A stretch of 64,000 nt of DNA from Ensifer sesbaniae (GTDB lineage: Bacteria; Pseudomonadota; Alphaproteobacteria; Rhizobiales; Rhizobiaceae), in contig NZ_JABEKU010000002.1 of assembly GCF_013283665.1 (NCBI RefSeq), positions 928,863 through 992,862 on the forward strand, read 5' to 3'. The position numbers and the translations under genes were made by a program. Position 1 is the stretch's first letter. Each line of letters opens with the position of its first letter. Below the pieces are notes generated by a model. It saw nothing but the letters and a program-made list of their open reading frames with translations, made no database searches and was not told where the DNA came from. Below are positions 42,306 through 50,900 of the stretch, piece after piece.

Positions 42306-44037
42306 GCCATCTCCTTTGTTGAAGCGCTTTCCCGGCCAGGGTGTTCGGTATGCTGTGGTGGTATTCCGGCTTGGCGGCGAGGAGCTTCCTGGTCATCAGG
42401 GATTCGGTGAGAATGCGGGGTCGGCCGCAGCCGAGCGCAGCCAGCCGCTCCGTCGCCGCATGCGCCACTTCGTAGGAGGCGAGCACGGCTGCGACGCGTT
42501 GCCAGAAGAGCGCTTCCGGCAGGTCATAGGCGTGGTCGAGCAAATGGGAGATTTCGCTGAGGTTGAAGACGAACAACGTGTCCATCACCAATTCGCGTAG
42601 CGAATCCGGATTGTCCGTCCAGTAGAACCGGTCCGGCTCGGCATCCCGGTAGACCGGGTTCAGCGCCAGGAAATCCGGCGCGTTGCCCGGCTCGCGCAGG
42701 AAGCTCGGCGAAAACTCGATGCTCTCGTGGAAATCGCGCAGGATAAGCCTGGCCGGCCAGCCGTCGCGATGGACGAGCAGCATGTTCTGCCCGTGCGCCT
42801 CGACCGCCAGACCGTGATGAACGAGCAGATGCCAGACCGGGAGAACCGCGACTTCGATCAGCCGGTTGATCCATGGCATCAGCCCATGGCGCTGGATCCA
42901 GTCGTCGGCGAACGGACGTCCGTCCCCTTCCACTATCATCAGGGCATTGAAGGGAATGACGGCCTCGCCGGCTGCAAGCGTGGCTTCGGCATTTGCGCGC
43001 CATATGGCAGCGACCTGTCCCGCCAGAGGTCCATCGCGATCGGCGATGATGCCCGCATATTCCTGCAGGATCGTCAGCGGATAACGCTCACCAAAAGCCG
43101 GATCGCTCGCAACGATCCCGGCAATCCAGCGCGAGATCACCGGCGCCGTGCAGACCGAATGCGGCTCCAGCGTCCGCCGCGACGAGGTGTTGACGATGTT
43201 GAGCGGCAGCTTGAGGCTGGCGGCACCAGGCCGGTCCCTGTTCATGAGCGAGCGAACCGACTGCGTCGCCGCATAGTGGTCGCCCGCCGGCCCCAGGCAA
43301 AGCGCCTCCCCCGACGCGATCCAGCCGGAAAGCTCGGTTTCCCGCAGTTCGCGCCATTGCCAGGGGTGGAGCGGGACGAGCCCGAATTCTTCCGGCGAGA
43401 CGCCGAGTTGCTGCTGCTTCGCGGTCAGCTCGCACCATGCCTCATGCCCGAGTTCCGCCCGCCAGAATGCATCCTCGTCTCCGGGCAAGGCCTGGTGAAG
43501 ATGTTTGCGCGCGACGAGCAGCCAGACGAGTTGGAACGCCCGACCTGCCTCCGGCCCGTAGGCCGCATGGTCAGCGAAGGAAAAACCGGTGCGCGCCTTG
43601 AAGCAGGGATGGTACGGGTGTCCCTCGTCAAGCGCGCCTTCGAGCTCGGCGACGGACAGGGCACGGCGAGGGCGCTGAGGGAGATGGCGTTCGTTCCACG
43701 CGCAAAAGGCGATCGTCTGCGAAAGCTCGTCGAGCAGCTTTCCTCGCGTGGGACCACTGCCCGGCAAGGCTGCAACCAGTTGCGCCAGCGCCGGCGCGAT
43801 CCAGTTGTCCGCGCCTTCGCGGACTTCCACGGAACCCGGCACCAGGCGAAGCCGTCCAAAAGGGCCAATGGTGCCGCGGCAACGATAGTCCCGGCCGCCG
43901 AGCGACCACTGAAACTCGACCGCATCCCCTTGGATGTGCTCCCTGGCATTGACGACGCCCTCGAACAGCAGCGCCCCAACGAGCTGGCGAAGCACCCTAT
44001 CCTCCGGCCGTGCCTTGAGATCAAGAGGCAATGGCAT
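42289..44037 (-). CDS. asbB: NIS siderophore synthetase AsbB-like
   Basis: A 582-residue IucA/IucC-family (NRPS-independent) synthetase. Family motifs: EGHPYHPCFKARTGFS, LVPLHPWQWREL, NTSSRRTLEPHSVCTAPVISRW (ATP-binding), and GLAVEAHGQNMLLVHRDGWPA followed by LRDFHESIEF (citrate-binding and catalytic region). It resembles AsbB, which adds the second arylated or free spermidine to the citrate intermediate. It overlaps asbA and asbC by 17 bases each, so the synthetases are tightly coupled. Confidence 0.92.
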   Translation of the reverse strand: MPLPLDLKARPEDRVLRQLVGALLFEGVVNAREHIQGDAVEFQWSLGGRDYRCRGTIGPFGRLRLVPGSVEVREGADNWIAPALAQLVAALPGSGPTRGKLLDELSQTIAFCAWNERHLPQRPRRALSVAELEGALDEGHPYHPCFKARTGFSFADHAAYGPEAGRAFQLVWLLVARKHLHQALPGDEDAFWRAELGHEAWCELTAKQQQLGVSPEEFGLVPLHPWQWRELRETELSGWIASGEALCLGPAGDHYAATQSVRSLMNRDRPGAASLKLPLNIVNTSSRRTLEPHSVCTAPVISRWIAGIVASDPAFGERYPLTILQEYAGIIADRDGPLAGQVAAIWRANAEATLAAGEAVIPFNALMIVEGDGRPFADDWIQRHGLMPWINRLIEVAVLPVWHLLVHHGLAVEAHGQNMLLVHRDGWPARLILRDFHESIEFSPSFLREPGNAPDFLALNPVYRDAEPDRFYWTDNPDSLRELVMDTLFVFNLSEISHLLDHAYDLPEALFWQRVAAVLASYEVAHAATERLAALGCGRPRILTESLMTRKLLAAKPEYHHSIPNTLAGKALQQRRWHDPHR

Positions 44038-45805
44038 GATCGGTCCTCGGCACTGTCAGGACTGCCGGCGCCCTGAGCGGGTTTGGCACCGGGCGGTAGA
44101 GCGCAGGGGCGTGATTGGACTGTAGCTCGTCCACGTCATGGAGGCGGGTCGTCAGATTGGCCTTGGACGCGATCGTCGGCAGGTCGAGAACATGGCGCGC
44201 GAATTCACGGCCAGCTCCGGTCATACGGGCGGCATAACCTTCGAGATGCAGGCGCAGTTCGCGCAAGAGCAAGCTCTCGTTGCAGACGCCGTCATGGCCC
44301 ATGCGACTGACGACCGAGAAGACCTGGTTGACGATCAAATAGTAGGCGAAGCGGTCGCGGACTTCGCAGTCGGCAAAATAGAGAGACGCGATCGTTTGCG
44401 TCTCGGGAATATGGCTGACGAGCAGGTTGCGATAGCGTTCGGAGAGATAGAAGCCCTGGTTGTCGCGATAATAGCTGGCCGAGGGATAACCATTGGCCAC
44501 GTCGAGCAGGCTGTTCTGCTGATGCGCCTCGAGCGCGATGCCATAGTCGTCATAGAGGCGGATCAGCGGTTCGACGGCGCAGTCGAGGTAGCGACGGAAC
44601 CACAAGAGAGCCGCGTCCGGCAGGCTTTCACCGGTGCGCGCGGCCAGCGCCCGTACGAGGCGTTCCAGGCGGGAAACCTGGCCCGGAAGCGGATCTGCCG
44701 TCAGGGCGGCGACCGTCACAACACCCCTGCCCTTCGTGCCCGGAAAAGGGTTCTCCCGCAGGATGACTTCGAAGCCGCTTTCGCTGCGGCCGGGCAGGTC
44801 GAGCGTGATGCAGGCGGGGTCCTGGATGATGTGGAAATTTTGGGACCGCGCGGCAAAGCCGATGCGATCGATGAGCTTTGCCATGGCGACGCCCGCCTCG
44901 AGCTCCTGGCGCCGATTGAGACGAACCGAGTTGGTGATGCGGACAGGGAGGGAGAACTTGAGCATCCAGTCGGCATCGGCGGCGTAGACCGTGCGTACCG
45001 AAGAGGTCGCCGTAAAGGGTTGGCCGGCGGGACCGAGATGGCGCAGCCGCCCTTCCCCGAGCATGGCCTGAATCTCGGGATCGAGCAGCAGTGCTTCCGC
45101 CTGCAGCGGGTGCATTGGCAGCAGATGCTCGTCGTTCCCCAGCGCGATGGCCTCTGCGTCCGATCCCATCAATGACCGGACAATCTCGTGGGCCGTCATC
45201 GAACGGGCGGATGCGTGCCGCACGCAATCCGCATGGGCCGCAAAATAATGCAGTCTGAACTGCCCGCGCAGTTCCGGTGCGTAGGATTCCTGCTGCCAAT
45301 AGGTCATGCCTTGCCGACTTTTCGGCGTCGGGTGCTGCCAGTGACCAAAGACGAGCGACTGCTCGGCTTCGATGAAATGGCCGCCTTCCGCCGGTTCGGG
45401 CGCCGCCTTGTCGATATAGAGGCTGGTCTGCTGATAGCTTTCGAGCACCCGCATCAGCAGTTCGAGTTCGAAGCCGCGCAAGTTGTCGGCGTGATTGTCA
45501 TCAGCCTGGCGGTAGCATTCGTGAATGAGAATGTGCAGCGCGGAGATCAACTCGATCTGGCGCCAGGCCATATCCGAGATCCCCCGACCCCAGATCCGGC
45601 CAAAATGATGCGGGCCGCAAAGCGACGGCGAAACCACCTCGGCGCGCAGGATCATGTGCTGCCTTGGGAGCGACCATTCCACACAGTCGAAGCTGCCGCC
45701 GACGGTTCGATGCATGACCCGGGTGCCCGGGTTCACTTCGCGCAGATAGCAGTTGGCGAAGCTTTGAAAGGTGGCGATTTCTGCGACTTGCCTAGACGAT
45801 TGCAT
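44021..45805 (-). CDS. asbA: NIS siderophore synthetase AsbA-like
   Basis: A 594-residue IucA/IucC synthetase. It matches AsbA at SFIEAEQSLVFGHWQHPTPK, LPMHPLQAEALLLDPE, ATSSVRTVYAADADWMLKFS, RITNSVRLN, ALEAHQQNSLL and the C-terminal KANLTTRLHDVDEL with PVPNPL. AsbA condenses citrate with the first spermidine. ATG 45805 begins the conserved MQSSRQVAEIATFQSFANCYL; a longer frame to 45871 is not conserved. It follows the DUF2218 gene by 103 bases. Confidence 0.93.
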   Translation of the reverse strand: MQSSRQVAEIATFQSFANCYLREVNPGTRVMHRTVGGSFDCVEWSLPRQHMILRAEVVSPSLCGPHHFGRIWGRGISDMAWRQIELISALHILIHECYRQADDNHADNLRGFELELLMRVLESYQQTSLYIDKAAPEPAEGGHFIEAEQSLVFGHWQHPTPKSRQGMTYWQQESYAPELRGQFRLHYFAAHADCVRHASARSMTAHEIVRSLMGSDAEAIALGNDEHLLPMHPLQAEALLLDPEIQAMLGEGRLRHLGPAGQPFTATSSVRTVYAADADWMLKFSLPVRITNSVRLNRRQELEAGVAMAKLIDRIGFAARSQNFHIIQDPACITLDLPGRSESGFEVILRENPFPGTKGRGVVTVAALTADPLPGQVSRLERLVRALAARTGESLPDAALLWFRRYLDCAVEPLIRLYDDYGIALEAHQQNSLLDVANGYPSASYYRDNQGFYLSERYRNLLVSHIPETQTIASLYFADCEVRDRFAYYLIVNQVFSVVSRMGHDGVCNESLLLRELRLHLEGYAARMTGAGREFARHVLDLPTIASKANLTTRLHDVDELQSNHAPALYRPVPNPLRAPAVLTVPRTDHAIAS

Positions 45806-45908
45806 CCTGTCGGTCCTCGGCACGCGACACGTACAGCCGCGCAATGGCGTTGGCATTCTCGGCCAACACATTGAATTTCTTTTCGAACGAGGTTTCAGTG
45901 CGCCGTGC

Positions 45909-46199
45909 TCAGCCGGTGGCCTGCCAGTGCAACGATCCCGGCTCCTCGCGGAATGCGAAGCGCCGAAGATGGCTTTCGATGACCGACTTTGTATCGGCGA
46001 GATTGGCCTCGTCGGGTGACCGGGCCCTGATACTCAGGCCGTCCGATGTTGCCTGGAGATAACCAGTCCCGCAGGAGAACCGCAGTTCGGCGCGATCGCC
46101 CGCCTGCTCGACGTCGATCTTGTGGGCGAAGTGCTTGCAGAGCTGCGTCAGGTATTTCTGACCGTCTTCCGTCGCAAAATGGGTGGTCGCTTCTTGCAT
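45909..46199 (-). CDS. DUF2218-family protein
   Basis: A 96-residue protein of the DUF2218 family (TEDGQKYLTQLCKHFAHKIDVEQAGDRAELRF, then LSIRARSPDEANLADTKSVIESHLRRFAFRE). Members are frequently found beside siderophore receptors and reductases; function unknown. CAGGAG lies seven bases before the ATG. It sits between the receptor and asbA genes on the same strand, 113 and 103 bases away, so is likely part of the siderophore regulon. Confidence 0.87.
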   Translation of the reverse strand: MQEATTHFATEDGQKYLTQLCKHFAHKIDVEQAGDRAELRFSCGTGYLQATSDGLSIRARSPDEANLADTKSVIESHLRRFAFREEPGSLHWQATG

Positions 46200-46312
46200 C
46201 TGGAACTCCTGTTTCGGCTTTCGCTGCTCGGGCGGCCCTTGGGCGGCCGCCGTCGCGTCTTGAAGCGAGTGCCGCGTGGAGGATGCGGCGGTCGCGATCG
46301 CGGATCGTCGAC

Positions 46313-48622
46313 CTAGAAGGTCGCTCTTGCGGTCAGGATGAAGGAACGGCCGGGCTCGTAGAGCGGCGTCACGTTCCCGAACTCCTGGCCGTAGGTCGCC
46401 CGGTCCGAATAGGTTTCGTCGAAGATGTTCTTGAGCTCGGCGCGCAGCGTCAGGTTGGGTCGTTGCGGCGGCACATATTCGACAAAGGCGTTGAAGACTT
46501 CGTAGCCCTGCAAGGGCTTGCTGCCGGCAGCGACATCATCATAGTCGAGTGCGATTTCCGCATCGGCGCCGAAGGTGACGCCCCAGTCGGCCAGTGTGTG
46601 AACCGCCTGCAGAGTGATGATCTGGCCGGCGGGTGCTGCGAGATAGGTGCCGAGATCGGAGTCGGCAGGCTTTCCATCGATTTCGACGTCGATATTTGCG
46701 TATTTCACCTTGAAGTAGCCATCGCCCCAATTGTAGCCGCCGCCGATTTCAAAGCCACGCGAGCGAACGTCATGGGCGGCGATGCCGAGATCTGCGCGGA
46801 AACGCGGCGCGCGCGCATCTTCGAGATCGGTCTGGAAGACACTGCCCTCGACGATGAAGCCGTTATGGTTGGCCTCCAATCCGAAGATGTAATTGTCCGC
46901 GGTTACCGGCTTCGGACCGCTGCCGTAGTCCCACTTCGGATTGATGATGAAGTTCTCGGCAAGCGGAATGCCAGCCCAGACATGCGAATAGCCGGCCTTG
47001 GCCGTCAGAAGATCCTCGATGAGATCATATTCGCCCGAGATGTTGCCGCTGAAGCCGGAATTTCTCCATTTCTCGCCGGTCGTTCCGGTGAAGTGCTGGT
47101 TGTCCCCTCTTGCGCCGAAGGAGAGCCGCGTCCTCTCCCAGGGCTCTAGCCTCGCCTGCGCGTAGATACCGACATTGCGCGCCTTCTCGGCACCGGGATC
47201 GTAGAGGTCCTCGAGCTCCGCCTTGTCGCTGTAGAAGTCGATGCCGGCGATCACATTGCCGATGTCGAAGGAGAACTTGTTCTCGAACTTGCCGTTGAAG
47301 CTATCCGACGTGCCGACGGCGTCGTAGCTGGCAGGAACACCCGGCCGCGGTTTCGGGAAGATCGGCAGATCGACCTCGGTCTTGCTGTAGGCGAGCAGAA
47401 GCTTCGGGTCCCACCACCCCTCCGGCGTGCTGTCGGTATAGGTGAAAACGGTGTTCTGCCGATCGAGCGTATAGTCGCGAATGCGTGGCTCCCACGGCTT
47501 GGGGTTCGAAATCGAACCCACGTTGGCACGGAACGGCCGTGGCGCGGCGTCATTGATCCGGTCGTGACTGATCTCGAAGCGGTCACCGCTGTCGAACTCA
47601 TAGGCGAGCTTGCCGAGACCGCTCAGCAGATTGGTGCTGGTGCCTTCGACCTCATTGCCGTTGCCGGCGGTGAAATCGTTGCCCTTGCCGAAATTGAAAT
47701 AGCCCAGGAATTCGAGCCCTTCCTGCATGCCGTAGGCCGAAAGGCCCGTGGTTACCGTATCGCTGTTGAAATTGTAGTTCGACGTGACGAAGCCGCCGAA
47801 ACCGTCGCCATCCGACAGCTCGCGCGGGTCGATCGTTTCATAGGCAATCGCACCGGCGAGCGCCCCCGGGCCGGCATCGGCGGGCGCAACGCCGGCATCG
47901 ACGTTGACGGCCTTCAGGAGGCCCGGATCGATGAGGTTCGTACCGTTGTGGTGGAAGACCTTGTTGTTCTGGCGGCCGCCGTCCATGGTCACGGCAAGGC
48001 TCGTTTCCTCGATCCCGTGGACATAGACCTTTTGCGACATCGGCAGCGAACTGCCGACGGCTATGCCCGGCTCGCCTGAAAAGACGTCGGCGATGTTGGC
48101 AGGGTTCTTCTGCTTCAGATCCTCGGACGAGATGACGATCTCGCCGGCGCCGAGCGGGCCGCTGCCAAGGGCGGAAATCGGGTCAAGGACCGTGGCACCG
48201 GAAGCATCCACGCCCTCGCTGCCGCCGGCCACAGTCGTCGCACCGATCAGGGCCGTTCCGCCCGATATCCTGTAGGAGATGCCGGTGCCCGACAGCAGCC
48301 GTGTAAGAGCCTGCTGCGGTTCCAGCGTCCCGTTGACGGCAGTCGAGCGGATGCCCTCGGACGTCGCGGCAGCCAAGGTCACCTGCAGGCCGGACTGCCG
48401 CCCAAAGGCATTCAGGGCACTCGCAAGCGGTTGCGACGGGATGTTGAACGTGCGGGCCGTGCTGCCGCGCGACGTCATCTCTTGGGCCGAGGCGACGGAA
48501 AGGGGCATGAAGGCAAGGGAGGAAAGCCCGACGATCGCCGTCGTTGTCAGCAGGCGCAGTCCTGCATGGCTATATCCTGCACTGAAGGAAGGATGTCCCT
48601 TGCGGCATTTCGGCGAACTCAT
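46313..48622 (-). CDS. TonB-dependent siderophore receptor with STN signalling domain
   Basis: A 769-residue outer-membrane receptor. Signal peptide about 1-47 (TTTAIVGLSSLAFMPLSVASAQ), STN signalling domain about 58-112 (FNIPSQPLASALNAFGRQSGL), plug about 150-270 (VFSGEPGIAVGSS, VYVHGIEETSLAVTMDG), then the 22-strand barrel ending ARATF. The STN domain contacts FecR in the periplasm when ligand binds. ATG 48622 is preferred: the frame extends to GTG 48706, but those bases are a promoter motif. By position the ligand should be ferric petrobactin or a close analogue. Confidence 0.92.
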   Translation of the reverse strand: MSSPKCRKGHPSFSAGYSHAGLRLLTTTAIVGLSSLAFMPLSVASAQEMTSRGSTARTFNIPSQPLASALNAFGRQSGLQVTLAAATSEGIRSTAVNGTLEPQQALTRLLSGTGISYRISGGTALIGATTVAGGSEGVDASGATVLDPISALGSGPLGAGEIVISSEDLKQKNPANIADVFSGEPGIAVGSSLPMSQKVYVHGIEETSLAVTMDGGRQNNKVFHHNGTNLIDPGLLKAVNVDAGVAPADAGPGALAGAIAYETIDPRELSDGDGFGGFVTSNYNFNSDTVTTGLSAYGMQEGLEFLGYFNFGKGNDFTAGNGNEVEGTSTNLLSGLGKLAYEFDSGDRFEISHDRINDAAPRPFRANVGSISNPKPWEPRIRDYTLDRQNTVFTYTDSTPEGWWDPKLLLAYSKTEVDLPIFPKPRPGVPASYDAVGTSDSFNGKFENKFSFDIGNVIAGIDFYSDKAELEDLYDPGAEKARNVGIYAQARLEPWERTRLSFGARGDNQHFTGTTGEKWRNSGFSGNISGEYDLIEDLLTAKAGYSHVWAGIPLAENFIINPKWDYGSGPKPVTADNYIFGLEANHNGFIVEGSVFQTDLEDARAPRFRADLGIAAHDVRSRGFEIGGGYNWGDGYFKVKYANIDVEIDGKPADSDLGTYLAAPAGQIITLQAVHTLADWGVTFGADAEIALDYDDVAAGSKPLQGYEVFNAFVEYVPPQRPNLTLRAELKNIFDETYSDRATYGQEFGNVTPLYEPGRSFILTARATF

Positions 48623-48675
48623 TTTACCCCCGTGTCGATGATCCGCGCGCTGCCTCTCGGGCAGGCGCTTCGGAC

Positions 48676-48706
48676 CAAAGACGACGGGCTCCGGATTTTT
48701 TTTCAC
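48676..48706 (-). promoter_or_regulatory. Predicted ECF (FecI-type) promoter of the receptor gene
   Basis: On the minus strand GTGAAAAAAAATCCG is followed, 16 bases after GAAAA, by CGTCTTTG. The same arrangement, with 26 of 31 bases shared, occurs at 49905-49935 ahead of fecR. CGTC is a usual -10 element of ECF promoters and A-rich -35 elements occur in iron-starvation sigma targets. It lies about 54 bases before the receptor start. Confidence 0.75.
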
Positions 48707-48741
48707 CGGCCCGCGATTTTTCTTGAATTTTTGAGTCCAAA

Positions 48742-49743
48742 TTAAAATCGCGTCAGAACGCGGCCATAGGGTGTTACCGCGCGCACCGTGCCGCCAAACG
48801 GCTGAACCAATGCCTGAAGGGCATGATCGGGATCCGTGAGATCGTAGACCCCCGTCACTCGTCGTGCCGCGAGCTCCGGTTGCGGAATGGAGATCCAGGC
48901 AGAATGGTAGCGTTGCAGCCGCGCGGCTGCGGCGGCGACGGTAACGTTGTTGACGAACATCTTGCCGCTGCGCCAGGCTCCGATCTCTTCGGTCGCAATC
49001 GTACTTCGGGTGACCGCGCCCGTCGCATGCACCACTGTCGCTGTTTCTCCCGGCGCGAGTTCGAAATTCTGCCTGTGGTCTTTCCCGCTGTACGAAACGG
49101 CCACCGCGCCATGCGCGAGCTCGACCGTCGTTTCCGTACTTGCGAGTTGCACATCGAAGGACGTGCCGAGAACCGACACTTCGACGCCGCCGGCGTCGAC
49201 GACGAACGGACGCGACGGGTCGCGCGCGACATCGAAATAGGCTTCGCCCTTGAGGAGTCGGACGTGCCGGACCGTGGCAGAAATCTCGGTGGCGATGGCG
49301 CTGCCGCCTCCCATTTCGATGGTCGTGCCGTCCGCCAAGGTGATCGTCCTGCTCTCAGCGGTCTCGGTCACGTGGTCGGCCTGCCACCACACCAACAGCG
49401 AAGGGAGCGAGACGAACAGCACCAGGCAGGCGGCGAGCGCTATGGCCGCCGCACCGGCGGCCCAGGTTCTGGCCGCCCAGCGCTTCGGCTGGCGGGCAGT
49501 TGCGGCAGGTGAAACCAACGGCGCCGCGCCGCGCCAAAGATGTTCATGCACCGGCGGCACGTCTCCCAGCATTTGCCAGGTCTTCAGCGCCGTCTCCCAG
49601 GATCGGACATGGAGGGCCGATCGACCCAGCCAAGCCTGAAACGCGAGCTCCGTCTCCCGACAGTTCGGACGCGCCTTCAGTTCGAGGAACCAGTCCATGG
49701 CCTCTTGGAGCAACGCCTCCGGTATGTTGTTGTCCTTGGTCAA
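48742..49743 (-). CDS. FecR-type anti-sigma factor/sensor
   Basis: A 333-residue FecR protein: N-terminal DUF4880 segment (ALLQEAMDWFLELKARPNCRETELAFQAWLGRS) that binds the sigma factor, one transmembrane helix about 93-118, the periplasmic FecR domain (ITLADGTTIEMGGGSAIATEI, VRLLKGEAYFDVARDPSRPFVVDAGGVEVSVLGTSFDV), and a C-terminal secretin-like part that meets the receptor STN domain. TTG at 49743 is the start. It transmits receptor occupancy to FecI. The mosaic repeat lies just upstream, in the leader. Confidence 0.92.
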   Translation of the reverse strand: MTKDNNIPEALLQEAMDWFLELKARPNCRETELAFQAWLGRSALHVRSWETALKTWQMLGDVPPVHEHLWRGAAPLVSPAATARQPKRWAARTWAAGAAAIALAACLVLFVSLPSLLVWWQADHVTETAESRTITLADGTTIEMGGGSAIATEISATVRHVRLLKGEAYFDVARDPSRPFVVDAGGVEVSVLGTSFDVQLASTETTVELAHGAVAVSYSGKDHRQNFELAPGETATVVHATGAVTRSTIATEEIGAWRSGKMFVNNVTVAAAAARLQRYHSAWISIPQPELAARRVTGVYDLTDPDHALQALVQPFGGTVRAVTPYGRVLTRF

Positions 49744-49776
49744 AGCTCTGCCTGCTGGTTATGTGTTCAACGAAAC

Positions 49777-49882
49777 ACTACGGCGCCGCGCGTCTTATCA
49801 GATGCTCAAAGGTCGCTGTAGCACTTTGACTTGCTGCATGTCTTCGTCCTTAAAACGAGGTCGATTCAAGGAGACATGCAGG
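49777..49882. repeat. Palindromic intergenic mosaic repeat, copy 2
   Basis: The reverse complement matches 2909-3014 with scattered differences, some of which keep pairing (A to G opposite T in the first stem) while the second stem is less perfect. It sits between the predicted FecI promoter at 49905-49935 and the fecR start, so it would be part of the fecR leader RNA and could form two hairpins there. Confidence 0.85.
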
Positions 49883-49904
49883 AGCGGAATCATCCGGTCT
49901 GTCA

Positions 49905-49935
49905 CAAAGACGAATTGCTTCGGATTTTTTTTCAC
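49905..49935 (-). promoter_or_regulatory. Predicted ECF (FecI-type) promoter of fecR
   Basis: GTGAAAAAAAATCCG and CGTCTTTG with the same 16-base spacing as the motif before the receptor gene. It begins 14 bases after the fecI stop. This gives fecR its own sigma-dependent promoter, downstream of fecI. Confidence 0.7.
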
Positions 49936-49948
49936 GCGGACCAAAATC

Positions 49949-50452
49949 CTAGGAGGCATCGCCTGCCAGAGTGGTCGCCACCCGCATCATGGCGGTGCGC
50001 ACATGGCGATGGGCGGTTGCGACCGAGATGTTCAGGTGGGCGGCGATCTCCTCCAGGGTGTATCCACCGAAGCGATGCATCTCAAGGGCAATACGAACCT
50101 CCATGGGAAGCGCGTCGAGGACGCCGGAAATGCGCCGGATCTCATCGGTCACCACAACGATATCTTCCGGCGTCGGCAGCTCGATCGGCATCGACCAGAA
50201 CGGCGGCTCGCCCTGTTCCTCCCGCGCCTCGATCTTCCGGCGCTTGAGAAGATCCAGGCACAGGTTGCGGACGATCCTGTAGAGATAGGCAGGCGAGAGC
50301 CCCTGGGAACCATCGTCGGTGCTGGTCGGTGCAAAGCGGATGAACGCCTCCTGCACGATGTCTTCGGCCGTTTCACGCGAGCCGACGATGCGCGTCGCAT
50401 AGGCGACCAAAGCGGTACGATTGGCGAAATAGACCTGATGGCGCGTTTCCAT
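49949..50452 (-). CDS. FecI-type ECF sigma factor
   Basis: A 167-residue ECF sigma-70: region 2 (ALVAYATRIVGSRETAEDIVQEAFIRF, then YLYRIVRNLCLDLLKRRKIEAR) and region 4 (LDALPMEVRIALEMHRFGGYTLEEIAAHLNISVATAHRHVRTAMMRV). It belongs to the iron-starvation FecI group by sequence and by its fecR/receptor neighbours. ATG 50452 is used; TTG 50479 is in frame. It should read the two promoter motifs before fecR and the receptor. No perfect TGA-N9-TCA RirA-type site was found upstream. Confidence 0.92.
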   Translation of the reverse strand: METRHQVYFANRTALVAYATRIVGSRETAEDIVQEAFIRFAPTSTDDGSQGLSPAYLYRIVRNLCLDLLKRRKIEAREEQGEPPFWSMPIELPTPEDIVVVTDEIRRISGVLDALPMEVRIALEMHRFGGYTLEEIAAHLNISVATAHRHVRTAMMRVATTLAGDAS

Positions 50453-50900
50453 ATCGACCAAGGCGTCTGATCCGAACAAAGCAACTTCGATTGGCGTCCA
50501 GCGTCGTTACTGCTTGCCGCTACGCGATCGGTGGACCGGATGACCAAACGAGCGCGAAGCCTCTTAGCACGCGGAAATAAACTTGTCTGTAATAGTCATG
50601 TTATTTTTCGAGGCAGCAACCGCGACGCGTTGCCGCCGAGCCTTTCCGTTCTTGGCGGGGCACCCGTATCCCGTTGCAGAAGCGGAACTTTTCTCCGAGA
50701 GGACCATTACCCAGCCGAGCGCGAACCGTGTCAACCGGACGCGGCAGGGATGGCGAACATGGCGGTTTTTCCGGTTTCTCGCCATGGCCAACGAAACGGC
50801 AGTCGAGCGCCCAACCTGCCCGGTTCGTCTCACCTTTGTATCGAGGTTCCGGCTGGCGACGATCGGTTTGTCGTCGTTGTGCGAATCGTTGCAGACCCGA
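50453..50900. other. Gene-free region upstream of fecI
   Basis: About 450 bases between the divergent-facing ends of fecI and hxlR without a gene. The AT-rich stretch at 50570-50615 is the probable fecI promoter and iron-control region; TTGCTG-N17-ACTATT can be read on the minus strand but is weak. No conserved frame. Confidence 0.45.

Noticed and set aside
38876-45805. Rhizobactin 1021 or aerobactin cluster
   Set aside because: No diaminopropane or lysine hydroxylase genes are present, while a dehydroshikimate dehydratase, an aryl-AMP ligase and a carrier/AsbE protein are, which fits petrobactin.
48623-48706. Longer N-terminus for the TonB receptor starting at GTG 48706
   Set aside because: The first codons are exactly the predicted ECF promoter motif that is repeated before fecR, and the signal peptide is in the right place only from ATG 48622.
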